This document shows positions 37,026 to 46,408 of a stretch of 64,000 nucleotides of DNA, one piece after another; the stretch's first letter is position 1, and each line of letters starts with the position of its first letter. Source of the stretch: an uncultured Muribaculaceae bacterium (GTDB taxonomy: Bacteria; Bacteroidota; Bacteroidia; Bacteroidales; Muribaculaceae). Location of the stretch: contig CALUMH010000003.1 in NCBI GenBank assembly GCA_944321685.1, forward strand, positions 62,001 to 126,000. Direction: 5' to 3'. The translations under genes were made by a program, and so were the position numbers. The notes beneath the pieces were generated by a model. That model made no database searches. It saw only the letters and a list, made by a program, of their open reading frames with translations, and was not told the DNA's origin.

Positions 37026-37427
37026 CCCTTGAATTTGCAATTTAGTACCCACTTTTTTTCAGGTAGTAACGCCTTAAAACGGTTTCAACTTGTTATGTAA
37101 TTTAGCCCATTTTCGCACAAGAAAAATTGCAAAAAAATTGCAACACACGTTTGCCGGAACTTATGCCAACCTGCCCAAGGGGCGAGTGGTCGCAAGTTTG
37201 AAACACTCGGATAGATAGTAATGGTGGTGGGCACGGAGCGGGGGCTGGGGTGTTATTAATTTGCATATTTCAAACCTTTGACCCACCTTTGCACTGCATT
37301 TGACGGAAAGCTGAGTTTTGTAATCCTCATCGGAGGGCATATCGCGTGTGCCGGATAAGATGACCGGGTAAAACCATGTCTCTTATCCGTTGTTTTTTGT
37401 GTACAAACCATAACTATTTTATTGATT
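37026..37427 (+). other. Gene-free region and leader of the MATE gene
   Basis: No gene recognised in 37026-37290. The part just before the MATE gene (about 37300-37400) can form small hairpins (CCTCATCGGAGG; GCATATCGCGTGTGC) and ends in the terminator-like hairpin listed separately. It may be a regulatory leader, but no riboswitch class could be assigned. Confidence 0.4.
37352..37399 (+). terminator. Terminator-like hairpin upstream of the MATE gene (possible attenuator)
   Basis: Stem CGGATAAGA (37352-37360) with TCTTATCCG (37381-37389), followed by TTGTTTTTTG. It sits 29 bases before the ATG on the same strand and no intact gene lies directly upstream, so transcription attenuation of the exporter is plausible. 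Confidence 0.6.
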
Positions 37428-38795
37428 ATGAAGGAACTCGACTTGACTAAAGGCAGCGTGCCAAAGGTTTTGCTGCGTTTTGCCATACCTTACTTGCTTG
37501 CCAATGTGTTGCAGGCATTGTATGGCGGTGCCGACCTGTTTGTTGTGGGGCGGTTTGACGATGCTGCCAGTGTGGCCGGTGTGTCTATCGGCAGCCAAGT
37601 GATGCAGACGGTCACAGGCATCATATTGGGATTGACGACGGGGATCACCGTGCTTATAGGCATTGCCACAGGTGCGCGCAACGACCGCGAAGCTGCATCA
37701 ATCATCGGTTCGTCGGTGTAGCTGTTTGCCGTCATCGCCATTGTGCTCACTTTGCTGATGACGGTGTTTCACGTGCCCATAGCCGAAGTGATGCATACGC
37801 CCATCGAGGCCATGCCCGACACGATGCATTACTTGCTGATATGCTCACTGGGTATTCCGTTTATAATAGGGTATAATGTGGTGTTTGGTATAATGCGCGG
37901 CCTTGGCGACTCCCGGTCGCCGCTATATTTCGTGGGGCTTGCTTGTGTGCTTAATATTGCGCTCGACTTTGTGCTTGTGGGTGGATTGCACATGAGGGCT
38001 GCCGGTGCCGCCATTGCCACAGTCGCCTCGCAAGGCATCAGTTTTGTCGCCGCCTTGTGGTATCTGCACCGCAAAGGGTTCCACTTTGAGTTTTCGCGCC
38101 GCGACCTGCGCTTCAACGGCCGCATAGGCAATCGCATCACCACGCTTGGCGCACCCATCGCATTGCAAGATGCGCTTATCAACATCTCGTTCCTGATAAT
38201 TACGGTAATCGTCAACCAAATGGGCGTGATAGCATCGGCTGCACTCGGTGTGGTGGAAAAACTGATAGTTTTTGCCATGCTGCCGCCTGTTGCCGTTTCA
38301 TCGGCCGTCGCGGCCATGACGGCGCAAAACTATGGTGCCGGATTTCATGAGCGCATGAATCGTTGCCTTGCCTCGGGCATTGGCATGGCACTGGTGTTCG
38401 GGGCGTCATTCTGCCTGTATTCGCAGTTTTTGCCCGGCACATTGGTAAGCATCTTCACCGGCGACGCACAGGTTATACACATGGCATCGGACTACCTGCG
38501 CGGATACAGCATCGATTGCATCATGGTGAGCTTTGTGTTTTGTTTCAATTCCTATTTCAGCGGGCAAGGCAATTCATGGTTTCCCATGGTGCACAGCCTT
38601 ATTGCCACGTTCCTGTTCCGCATACCGCTGTCATGGACATTCAGCCATATCGACCCCACGTCGCTCGTGTGGATGGGATATGCTCCGCCACTCTCCACAC
38701 TGGTATCGTTGCTCATATGCACCTGGTACTTCATGCGGTCACGCCACAGGTACGGCGGAACAAAGTCCCGACCTGGTGAACAGTTATTTTGTTAA
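37428..38795 (+). pseudogene. MATE-family multidrug exporter with an in-frame amber stop
   Basis: From the ATG at 37428 one frame codes for about 455 residues of a 12-segment MATE exporter (LTKGSVPKVLLRFAIPYLLANVLQALYGGADLFVVGRF ... GIMRGLGDSRSPLYFVGLACVLNIALDFVLVGG), split here by a TAG at 37719-37721 after GSSV. The frame resumes at once with LFAVIAIVLTLLMTVFH, without any shift. One base change (for example from TGG or CAG) explains it. If real, only a fragment of about 97 residues is made, unless translation restarts at 37743 or the stop is suppressed. A MATE pump would export drugs or cations using a Na+ or H+ gradient. Confidence 0.85.
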
Positions 38796-38877
38796 AAACT
38801 AATTTTTTCCATGATTGAAACACAATTGTTACAATAAATTGTTTACTTTGCATGAATAATTAAAACGTGCCAATAGT

Positions 38878-40992
38878 ATGGTCAAGAAAAAAGAAAATAT
38901 GCCCTATCTCGAAAGGGATGTGAGTTGGATGTACTTTAACCGCCGAATTTTGCAGGAAGCCACACGCAAGCATATACCGTTGCTTGAGCGGTTCTCGTTC
39001 CTGGGGATTTATTCCAACAACCTCGACGAGTTTTTCCGCGTGAGAGTTGCCACGCAGAGCCGTATAGCCGAGTGTCGCGACAAGTTGGCCTCGGAAGAAA
39101 GTGAAAAAGCCACCAAAATCATCAAGCAAATCAACAAGTTGAATTCGCAATACAGCCTGGAATACGAACACTCGGTGAAGATTGTTACCGAGGAGTTGCG
39201 GCAGGAAGGGATTTTCCTTGTCAAGGATAACGAAGTCACCGAAGAGCAATTGCAATTCATACGCCAATATTATCGTGACCATCTTAACGGATTTATAATG
39301 CCGGTGTGGTTGTCGGCCATAAAGATGCTTGACAACGAGACCGACGAAAGCATATACCTGGGCATTAAGTTCCATTACACCACCGGAGGGAAACGCACGG
39401 CTACCGAATATGCCTACCTTGAATTGCCGGTATCGGTGGTGGGGCGTTTCGTGTGCCTGCCCGACTGTGATGGCAAGAAATATGTGATGTACCTCGACGA
39501 TGTGGTGCGTTGCTGCCTGCCACTGGTGTTTGAAGGTCTGGGGTTGCGCGACTTCGAGGCATATTCGTTTAAGTTTACGCGCGATGCCGAGATGGAAATC
39601 GACAACGACTTGCGCACCGGCACGTTGCAAAAGATATCGAAAGGTGTGAAAAGCCGCAAGCGCGGACAGCCGTTGCGTGTGCTTTATGATGCAAGTATGC
39701 CCAAGGACCTGCTTAAACGCATACTCAAGCGGCTCGACCTTGACCAGCTTGACACCGTGCTGGCCAGCGGACGCTATCACAACCACAAGGATTTCATGAA
39801 GTTCCCCGACTTCGGCCGCAAAGACTTGAAGTATCCGGCATGGTATCCTATATTGAAAAAGGAACTCGACGGCCCCGAGAGCATTCTCACCAAGATACAG
39901 CAACGCGACCGCTTTATTCATGTTCCTTACCACAGTTTCGATTCATTTATCCGCGTTTTGCAAGAGGCGGCAATGAGCCCGCTTGTGAAAAGCATAAAAA
40001 TCACCCTTTATCGCCTGGCTAAGGAGTCGAAAGTGGTGAAGGCCCTGATAGGCGCGGCACGCAACGGCAAAAAGGTTACCGTGTCGATAGAATTGTTGGC
40101 TCGTTTCGACGAAGCGTCAAATATATATTGGTCAAAACGTATGCAGGAGGCCGGCATAAATGTGATTTTCGGTGTTGAAGGGCTTAAAGTTCACTCGAAA
40201 ATCATGCATATAAGCATGACTAAGGGTCCGGATATAGCTTGCATAGGCACAGGCAACTTCCATGAAGGGAATGCCCGCACCTATACCGACTGTATGCTCA
40301 TGACGGCATCGCGCCGCATAGTGAAGGATGTGGATGCTGTGTTTGGCTTCATCGAGCGTCCTTATAATCCTGTCACTTTCAAGGAACTACTTGTTTCGCC
40401 TAATGTGATGCGAAACCGTTTCGTGTCAATCATAAATGAGGTGATACGCAAGAGCCGCGAAGGCTTGCCTGCAAGCATCAAAATCAAAATCAACCATATC
40501 ACCGACCGAATGATGGTGAAAAAACTATATGAGGCAGCCGAGGCCGGCGTGGAAATAGACCTGCTGGTGCGTGGGAACTGCTCGCTTGTGGTACGCGACA
40601 ATCCGCGCATACGCATTACCGGAATCATCGACCGTTTCCTGGAACATTCGCGCATATTTATTTTCACCGTCGGCAACGAAGAGCGTGTGTTCATAGGTTC
40701 GGCCGACTGGATGACACGCAACCTCGACAACCGTGTGGAGGTGGTGACTCCTATTTACGACCCCGACATCAAGGCCGAAATGAAACGTATCGTGGAATAT
40801 GGGTTACGCGATAATATGCAAGGCCGCATTGTAGATGGCATGGGAGAAAACAACTTCCGTTTCAAGGAAGGTGACACACCGTTCCGTTCCCAAGAAGAAC
40901 TCTACAAGGAGTATTACAACGAGAACGAGTGTTATACTGCGCCCCAAGCCGGGCAAACCAATCCCGGCGAAGAAGGCACCGATGATGTATAA
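38878..40992 (+). CDS. ppk: Polyphosphate kinase 1
   Basis: 704 residues. N-terminal segment YLERDVSWMYFNRRILQEA, and the two active-site histidines in KVHSKIMHI (His439, the likely phospho-histidine) and NFHEGNARTYTD (His462). It makes inorganic polyphosphate from ATP reversibly. It is followed by ppx on the same strand, a common pairing for polyphosphate turnover. Confidence 0.97.
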   Translation: MVKKKENMPYLERDVSWMYFNRRILQEATRKHIPLLERFSFLGIYSNNLDEFFRVRVATQSRIAECRDKLASEESEKATKIIKQINKLNSQYSLEYEHSVKIVTEELRQEGIFLVKDNEVTEEQLQFIRQYYRDHLNGFIMPVWLSAIKMLDNETDESIYLGIKFHYTTGGKRTATEYAYLELPVSVVGRFVCLPDCDGKKYVMYLDDVVRCCLPLVFEGLGLRDFEAYSFKFTRDAEMEIDNDLRTGTLQKISKGVKSRKRGQPLRVLYDASMPKDLLKRILKRLDLDQLDTVLASGRYHNHKDFMKFPDFGRKDLKYPAWYPILKKELDGPESILTKIQQRDRFIHVPYHSFDSFIRVLQEAAMSPLVKSIKITLYRLAKESKVVKALIGAARNGKKVTVSIELLARFDEASNIYWSKRMQEAGINVIFGVEGLKVHSKIMHISMTKGPDIACIGTGNFHEGNARTYTDCMLMTASRRIVKDVDAVFGFIERPYNPVTFKELLVSPNVMRNRFVSIINEVIRKSREGLPASIKIKINHITDRMMVKKLYEAAEAGVEIDLLVRGNCSLVVRDNPRIRITGIIDRFLEHSRIFIFTVGNEERVFIGSADWMTRNLDNRVEVVTPIYDPDIKAEMKRIVEYGLRDNMQGRIVDGMGENNFRFKEGDTPFRSQEELYKEYYNENECYTAPQAGQTNPGEEGTDDV

Positions 40993-41145
40993 ACCTTTGC
41001 TTGCTTCATCATTTTTGCGACGATACTGCCTGCTGTCGCACAACCACCGGTTGTCTGTTTCGGGCAATAAGGCGGCCGTAAGCGGCAGTGACCAACAAAT
41101 AACTTTATTAACCAACTCACACATTTTAAGATTTAACCATTTCCT

Positions 41146-42072
41146 ATGGCAAACGACGAGAAAAAAATGAAAAGTATCACATACGCGGCCATCGACATAG
41201 GCTCGAATGCAGCGCGATTGCTTGTGAAGCGCATCAAGCGCGAAGAAGGCGAAGTGAAATTCAGCAAGGAAATTTTGCTGCGTGTGCCGTTGCGGCTCGG
41301 TTTCGACGTGTTCAAGCTGGGTAAGATTTCGGAAAAGCGCGAGAAGAACATGATGCGCCTCATGAAGGTTTACAACCTGCTGATGAAGATTTATGATGTT
41401 GCCGACTATCGTGCTTGCGCCACCTCGGCAATGCGCGATGCACAAAACGGCATCGACATCATCAAGAACATCAAGAAAAACATAGGGCTCGACATTGAAA
41501 TCATCACAGGCCAGGAAGAAGCCAAAATGGTGTATAACAACCATATAGAGTGCATGGAAGACCGCAATGGCAACTATATGTATGTCGATGTGGGTGGTGG
41601 CAGCACCGAAATCAACTTGCTATCGCAAGGACAACTTGTGTGCAGCCGTTCTTACAACATAGGTACCGTGCGCATCCTGAACGAGGCAGTGACCGACGGT
41701 GAATGGCAACGCCTGCGCACCGACATGGCACAAATTGCCGGCGACTATCCCGGCACCAACATAATAGGGTCGGGCGGTAACATCAACAAGCTGTACCGCT
41801 TGCTTAACGACAACGAGAAAGAGCCAGAACAGGGCCGTATGCCCATCGACTCGCTACGCAAGCTGCATGGCAGCCTGAAAGCATTGTCGGTCGAAGACCG
41901 AATGGCTAAGTTCAACCTTAAACCCGACCGTGCCGACGTAATCGTACCTGCCGGTGACATATTCCTGACCATTGCCGACATTATCAAAGCCCAGTATATA
42001 TATGTGCCGGTAATTGGCTTGGCCGACGGTATCATCGATGGCCTGTATGCACGTAACAAACCCGCCCTGTAA
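41146..42072 (+). CDS. ppx: Ppx/GppA-family phosphatase
   Basis: 308 residues, the short form with only the ASKHA core: YAAIDIGSNAARLLV (phosphate 1), the glycine-rich YVDVGGGSTEINL and IIGSGGNINKLYRL. It is likely an exopolyphosphatase and/or pppGpp hydrolase. It lacks the C-terminal HD-like domain of the long E. coli enzymes. It lies 153 bases after ppk, so the two enzymes can make and degrade polyphosphate. Confidence 0.93.
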   Translation: MANDEKKMKSITYAAIDIGSNAARLLVKRIKREEGEVKFSKEILLRVPLRLGFDVFKLGKISEKREKNMMRLMKVYNLLMKIYDVADYRACATSAMRDAQNGIDIIKNIKKNIGLDIEIITGQEEAKMVYNNHIECMEDRNGNYMYVDVGGGSTEINLLSQGQLVCSRSYNIGTVRILNEAVTDGEWQRLRTDMAQIAGDYPGTNIIGSGGNINKLYRLLNDNEKEPEQGRMPIDSLRKLHGSLKALSVEDRMAKFNLKPDRADVIVPAGDIFLTIADIIKAQYIYVPVIGLADGIIDGLYARNKPAL

Positions 42073-42093
42073 AAACACTTTTTACACATAACA

Positions 42094-42157
42094 GTGCAAG
42101 GCGAGCGCAAACAGCAAATTCATGCAAGCATGATTTGCATTTGCGCTCGCCTTGCAC
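42094..42157 (+). terminator. Very long hairpin after ppx
   Basis: An 18 bp outer stem, GTGCAAGGCGAGCGCAAA (42094-42111) with its exact complement (42140-42157), encloses an inner stem GCAAATTCATGC / GCATGATTTGC with one bulge. Together they give nearly 30 paired bases. No T-run longer than TATCTTT follows, so terminator action is uncertain. Confidence 0.6.
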
Positions 42158-42244
42158 TATCTTTCCATAACATAGGCTTCGGCTTGGCAAATCGCAAATT
42201 CATGCAAGCATGATTTGCATTTGCGCTCGCCTTGCACTATCTTT
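42114..42244 (+). repeat. 51 bp direct repeat overlapping the typA promoter
   Basis: The same 51 bases occur at 42114-42164 and 42194-42244, separated by 29 bases. The second copy is completed by G to give TATCTTTG, a perfect -7 box; the first copy reads TATCTTTC at that place and so is a degraded promoter copy. Confidence 0.9.
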
Positions 42245-42245
42245 G
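42214..42245 (+). promoter_or_regulatory. Predicted typA promoter
   Basis: TTTG at 42214-42217, a 20-base spacer, and TATCTTTG at 42238-42245. The expected start near 42252 leaves a very short leader before the ATG at 42265. Confidence 0.7.
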
Positions 42246-42264
42246 CACCCGAAATTCAGCGTAT

Positions 42265-44064
42265 ATGCAAAATATAAGGAACATCGCTATTATAGCTCAC
42301 GTTGACCACGGCAAAACTACGTTGGTTGACAAGATGTTGCTTGCGGGAAACCTTTTCCGCGACAACCAAAACTCAGGAGAACTTATCCTCGACAACAACG
42401 ACTTGGAACGCGAACGCGGTATCACAATTCTTTCCAAAAACGTTTCAATCAATTACAACGGATATAAAATCAACATCATCGACACTCCGGGACACTCCGA
42501 CTTCGGAGGCGAGGTGGAGCGTGTGCTGAACATGGCCGACGGTTGCCTGTTGCTCGTCGATGCTTTCGAGGGCCCCATGCCACAAACGCGCTTTGTGCTG
42601 CAAAAAGCCCTTGAAATAGGTTTGAAACCTATTGTGGTCATCAATAAGGTGGATAAGCCAAACTGCCGCCCCGACGAGGTGCAGGAGATGGTATTCGACC
42701 TTATGTGCAACCTAAATGCCACCGAAGACCAACTTGACTTCCCCACCATATACGGCTCAGCCAAACAGGGATGGATGAGCGACGACTGGCGCAAACCCAC
42801 CGACAACATCAACGCAGTGCTCGATGCTATCATCAAATATATCCCTGCACCGCAAGTGCTTGAAGGCGATGCACAGATGCTTATCACATCGCTCGACTTC
42901 TCGTCATACGTTGGCCGCATTGCAATAGGCCGTGTACACCGAGGCGAAATCCGTGAAAACATGGACATTGCCCTATGCCGCAAAGACGGCTCGGTGAGCA
43001 AGCAACGCATAAAGGAATTGCACGTGTTTGAAGGCATGGGCCGCAAGCGTGTGCAGTCGGTTCTCTCGGGCGACATTTGCGCGATAGTGGGATTGGACGG
43101 CTTTGAAATAGGTGACACCATTGCCGATGCCAATAATCCCGAACCGCTACCCCGCATAGCCATCGACGAGCCCACAATGTCGATGACTTTTACCATCAAT
43201 GATTCTCCATTTTTCGGCAAAGACGGCAAATATGTGACTTCACGCCATATCGCCGAACGCCTTACCAAGGAACTCGACCGCAACCTGGCTCTGCGTGTAC
43301 AACGCACCGAAAGTGACGATGCCTGGACGGTATTTGGCCGCGGAGTATTGCACTTGGCCGTGCTCATCGAGACTATGCGCCGCGAAGGCTACGAGTTGCA
43401 AGTGGGACAGCCGCAAGTAATCGTGAAAGAAATCAACGGCGTGAAATGCGAACCGGTGGAATTGCTCTCGATTAATGTTCCCGAAGAATATTCAAGCAAA
43501 ATCATCGACATGGTTACACGCCGCAAAGGCGAAATGGTTACCATGACTACCCAGAACGACCGCATACAGATGGAATTCAACATTCCGTCGCGCGGCATCA
43601 TCGGTCTGCGCACCAATGTGCTTACAGCATCGGCGGGCGAAGCCATAATGTCGCACCGTTTCCTTGAATACCAGCCGTGGAAAGGCGATATTGAACGCCG
43701 CACCAACGGCTCGCTTATCGCAATGGAAAGCGGCACAGCCTATGCTTACGCAATCGACAAGCTGCAAGACCGCGGACGCTTCTTCATCTTCCCGCAAGAA
43801 GAGGTGTATGCCGGACAAGTAGTGGGCGAGAACGCCAAGGACAACGACATCGTGGTGAACGTAACCAAATCGAAGAAACTTACCAATATGCGGGCTTCGG
43901 GTGCCGATGACAAGGCACGTATTGTACCGCCTGTGGTATTCAGCCTTGAAGAGGCCCTCGAATACATCAAGGCCGACGAATATGTGGAAGTGACACCGCA
44001 CCACATTCGCCTGCGCAAGATTATCCTCGATGAAAACGAGCGCAAACGCGCCAACCGCAGCTGA
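42265..44064 (+). CDS. typA: Translational GTPase TypA/BipA
   Basis: 599 residues from the ATG at 42265. The frame opens at 42232, but that start would lie upstream of or within the promoter. G-motifs are AHVDHGKTT, RGITILSK, DTPGHSDFGGE and NKVDK, followed by the EF-G-like domains and the C-terminal BipA domain (GRFFIFPQEEVYAGQVVGE). It is a ribosome-associated GTPase involved in ribosome assembly and stress adaptation. A strong terminator follows. Confidence 0.97.
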   Translation: MQNIRNIAIIAHVDHGKTTLVDKMLLAGNLFRDNQNSGELILDNNDLERERGITILSKNVSINYNGYKINIIDTPGHSDFGGEVERVLNMADGCLLLVDAFEGPMPQTRFVLQKALEIGLKPIVVINKVDKPNCRPDEVQEMVFDLMCNLNATEDQLDFPTIYGSAKQGWMSDDWRKPTDNINAVLDAIIKYIPAPQVLEGDAQMLITSLDFSSYVGRIAIGRVHRGEIRENMDIALCRKDGSVSKQRIKELHVFEGMGRKRVQSVLSGDICAIVGLDGFEIGDTIADANNPEPLPRIAIDEPTMSMTFTINDSPFFGKDGKYVTSRHIAERLTKELDRNLALRVQRTESDDAWTVFGRGVLHLAVLIETMRREGYELQVGQPQVIVKEINGVKCEPVELLSINVPEEYSSKIIDMVTRRKGEMVTMTTQNDRIQMEFNIPSRGIIGLRTNVLTASAGEAIMSHRFLEYQPWKGDIERRTNGSLIAMESGTAYAYAIDKLQDRGRFFIFPQEEVYAGQVVGENAKDNDIVVNVTKSKKLTNMRASGADDKARIVPPVVFSLEEALEYIKADEYVEVTPHHIRLRKIILDENERKRANRS

Positions 44065-44114
44065 CACCACCCCTCACACACAACAGCACTTTGTTTCATA
44101 ATTTTATATTTTTG

Positions 44115-44149
44115 CACCCGGGTAAGGTTTCCTTCCCGGGTGATTTTTT
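44115..44149 (+). terminator. Terminator of typA
   Basis: Stem CACCCGGG (44115-44122) with CCCGGGTG (44135-44142), 12-base loop, followed by ATTTTTTT. Confidence 0.9.
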
Positions 44150-44168
44150 TCCAATAAATGCATGGCGA

Positions 44169-44264
44169 GTAGAGACGCGATTCATCGCGTCTAATGTGCG
44201 ACTATGGCAATTGGTTGATTTTTCACTGGGTTCGGTTTCAGACGCGATGAATCGCGTCTCTACA
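44169..44264. repeat. Paired TAGAGACGCGAT-family palindromes
   Basis: Two 20 bp palindromes, AGACGCGATTCATCGCGTCT (44173-44192) and AGACGCGATGAATCGCGTCT (44240-44259). Each is extended on its outer side by GTAG / CTAC, so the whole 96 bp unit is an inverted pair. The same family occurs at 1961-2227 and near 24838-24962. Confidence 0.8.
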
Positions 44265-44328
44265 TTTAGATTGGTTAGGAGACACTTTCTTGACTTATAC
44301 GTTCGTTGACGAACATTAGGAAATATTA

Positions 44329-44550
44329 GTGTCCGCTAAAACTTTTATTGAACTATGCAATAAGGAATTTAGCTCTAAAAGTGCTTAAATAGCCAATATA
44401 ATGGCTGAAGATTTACGTATTTACAATAAAACTTACGTTATTGCTTATGCTTATTGTTTCTAACGAAATGTAAGCTCCTATATGTAAAAACCCATGTAAA
44501 TACCTACTATTTAGCGACTTATATGCTTGCAGTCAACTTTTAGCGGACAC
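44329..44550. mobile_element. MITE-like non-autonomous element, 222 bp
   Basis: Terminal inverted repeats GTGTCCGCTAAAA (start at 44329) and the exact complement ending at 44550. The interior is AT-rich and has no open frame. The flanks AATATTA and CAATAATTA give no clear target duplication. The same end occurs alone at 24784-24804. It resembles a deletion derivative of an IS; the family was not identified. Confidence 0.7.
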
Positions 44551-44618
44551 CAATAATTAGGAAAAAACTAAGGAGCTGCATATGTGGCAGCCCCTTAGTC
44601 TTTGCATATGTGTGAGAG

Positions 44619-45824
44619 TTAAATTCCTATTTTCGATTTCACGGCAGCCGGAACGGTGGTTTTATTCACCATTATGCTCATGGTTTTTGCAAGCATATAA
44701 GGTTCAGACACATAGAAGAAACCACCATAAAGTTGATTGGTATTCCACGAATTTTGCACTTTATAGTAACGGTTGCCCTCCTGGTCGGTAGCTATGCCCA
44801 CGATAACCATACCGTGATCATCGGTGGTCAATTGACGGTCAAACATTTCCTGGCGCACTTCTTGCGTCACTTCGATTTCCTCAACCGGGCCTTTAATATC
44901 TTTCCTTACTTCTTTGCGCTTGCGGTCGCTGAATTGCTCCCACTCCTTGCGTTCACTCTCGGTCATGTCGGCTTCAGTTCTTTCTTTCGGCATCAAGGCA
45001 TATCCGCGACGGAAGTTGAAACCATCTTCACTCACATCGGCTGCCCACAACACTGCGTGTCCGTTATTCAGCGAATTGTCGATAATGGCCTTCAACTCGT
45101 CGAGTTGCACATTCATATACAGACCGAATAACCAGTTGTCGGGAACTTCAAGCACAAACGGCCTGTAGAACGGATGGTGGCTGAACGAAGTAAATGCCAT
45201 ATAATTGTCGAGGTCGAGATTAAGTGACTCGGCATAAGATTTCGGGGTATAGGTTTTTCCGTTATAGGTAAATGTTTCAGGAACCTTGCCGAAATACGCA
45301 TCAAGTATGCCCTTGAAACCTTCAAACCATGCTTTCGACAACTTCTTGCCTCGGCTGACGCCTTTCAGATAAGAAGTCAATGCCGATATCAATTCCGAAT
45401 GGTCGTGAGCCTCTTCCCCGTAATTCAGGCCGGGATAAGCTTCTTCGGGCATTGCACCATACTTGCCTATGATATAAGGTACGTCGAGCAATCCGCCGCC
45501 TTCCGAGAAATTGGCCTGACCATACATTCTTATGAACCGCAACGCCTTTTCCTCGTAGCACATTCTCACGGTGTACATTTCCGACAAATCGACTACACGG
45601 TCTTGCCCGTTCATGATTTCACTTTCAAGGAAAGTGTCGCCCGAGAAGCACCAGCACGTACCCGACTGGTTTTGGTCTTGAACCGGAGTCGTTTTAACCA
45701 CTGTCACATCGGTAAACTTGAAGCCGGTACTGTCGGGTACCACCACCCCTTCGTCATCGGCCAAGGCATTGCCGGCAAAACACAATGCCACTGCCGGCAA
45801 CATCAAAAATTTTAATATGTCCAT
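44619..45824 (-). CDS. Secreted C1-family (bleomycin hydrolase/aminopeptidase C-like) cysteine peptidase
   Basis: 401 residues from the ATG at 45824, which begins a good signal peptide (ILKFLMLPAVALCFAGNALA). The catalytic cysteine is in QNQSGTCWCF (Cys57, with Gln51 for the oxyanion hole). The catalytic histidine is in TTDDHGMVIVG and the asparagine in KVQNSWN. The order and spacing fit the C1B group, but here the enzyme is exported, so it probably trims peptides in the periplasm. Confidence 0.92.
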   Translation of the reverse strand: MDILKFLMLPAVALCFAGNALADDEGVVVPDSTGFKFTDVTVVKTTPVQDQNQSGTCWCFSGDTFLESEIMNGQDRVVDLSEMYTVRMCYEEKALRFIRMYGQANFSEGGGLLDVPYIIGKYGAMPEEAYPGLNYGEEAHDHSELISALTSYLKGVSRGKKLSKAWFEGFKGILDAYFGKVPETFTYNGKTYTPKSYAESLNLDLDNYMAFTSFSHHPFYRPFVLEVPDNWLFGLYMNVQLDELKAIIDNSLNNGHAVLWAADVSEDGFNFRRGYALMPKERTEADMTESERKEWEQFSDRKRKEVRKDIKGPVEEIEVTQEVRQEMFDRQLTTDDHGMVIVGIATDQEGNRYYKVQNSWNTNQLYGGFFYVSEPYMLAKTMSIMVNKTTVPAAVKSKIGI

Positions 45825-45886
45825 CGCTTTGTTTTGATAAGTTCTATAGTACAAAGTTACGTAAAATATACCACAATATTCAATTA

Positions 45887-46408
45887 TTATTCTCCTTTGA
45901 TTTTAACATAACGGTAATGCGGCATATCCACGCCGCGGTAATGTTTCACCATCACGCCATCGGCTTTGCTCATTCCGTTCCTCAATGCCACTTTTTGTGA
46001 TGCGATATTGCTATCCCTGATAATCGAACACACTTCACAGGCATCAAGCACATGGAAGGCATAGTCGATGCAGCCGCGTGCCGCCTCGGTGGCATAGCCA
46101 CGGTGCCAATAATCGCGGTTGAACAAGTACCCCACTTCAAGCACTTCACTGCCGTTCCACTGCTGCAAGGTAAGTCCGCACTGCCCTATCATCTTGCGTG
46201 TGCCTTTCAATACCACAGCCCACAATCCGAAACCATATTCACAGTACCTGCGCATTTGCTTTTCGAGCCATTCCATGACTTCGGCATCGGAAAACGCCCC
46301 TTCATAAGCCTGCATGGTCTCTCCATCCTGCAATATGGCACATAGTGCAGGGAAATCACCATGCTCCAGCTCCCGCAATACCAGTCTGCCGGTTTCCAGT
46401 ATCATCAT
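45887..46408 (-). CDS. GNAT-family acetyltransferase (RimJ/RimL-like)
   Basis: 173 residues. It begins ETGRLVLRELEHGDFPALC, has the acetyl-CoA binding region EVGYLFNRDYWHRGYATEAARGCIDYAF, and ends with RNGMSKADGVMVKHYRGVDM, the pattern of Rim-type N-acetyltransferases. Substrate unknown. It overlaps the preceding acetyltransferase gene by ATGA. Confidence 0.9.
   Translation of the reverse strand: MMILETGRLVLRELEHGDFPALCAILQDGETMQAYEGAFSDAEVMEWLEKQMRRYCEYGFGLWAVVLKGTRKMIGQCGLTLQQWNGSEVLEVGYLFNRDYWHRGYATEAARGCIDYAFHVLDACEVCSIIRDSNIASQKVALRNGMSKADGVMVKHYRGVDMPHYRYVKIKGE

Noticed and set aside
37180..37215. A degenerate tRNA T-arm-like string (GGTCGCAAGTTTGAAAC) as a second attachment site for tRNA-Pro
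   Set aside because: Only partial similarity to the tRNA 3' end and no acceptor stem or exact repeat; likely chance.
37300..37400. A named riboswitch (TPP, preQ1, fluoride, guanidine) before the MATE gene
   Set aside because: None of the conserved core sequences could be found; only a terminator-like hairpin and small stems are visible.
42114..42244. Direct repeats as attachment sites of an integrated element
   Set aside because: Only 29 bases lie between the copies and no mobile gene is present; a local duplication explains them.
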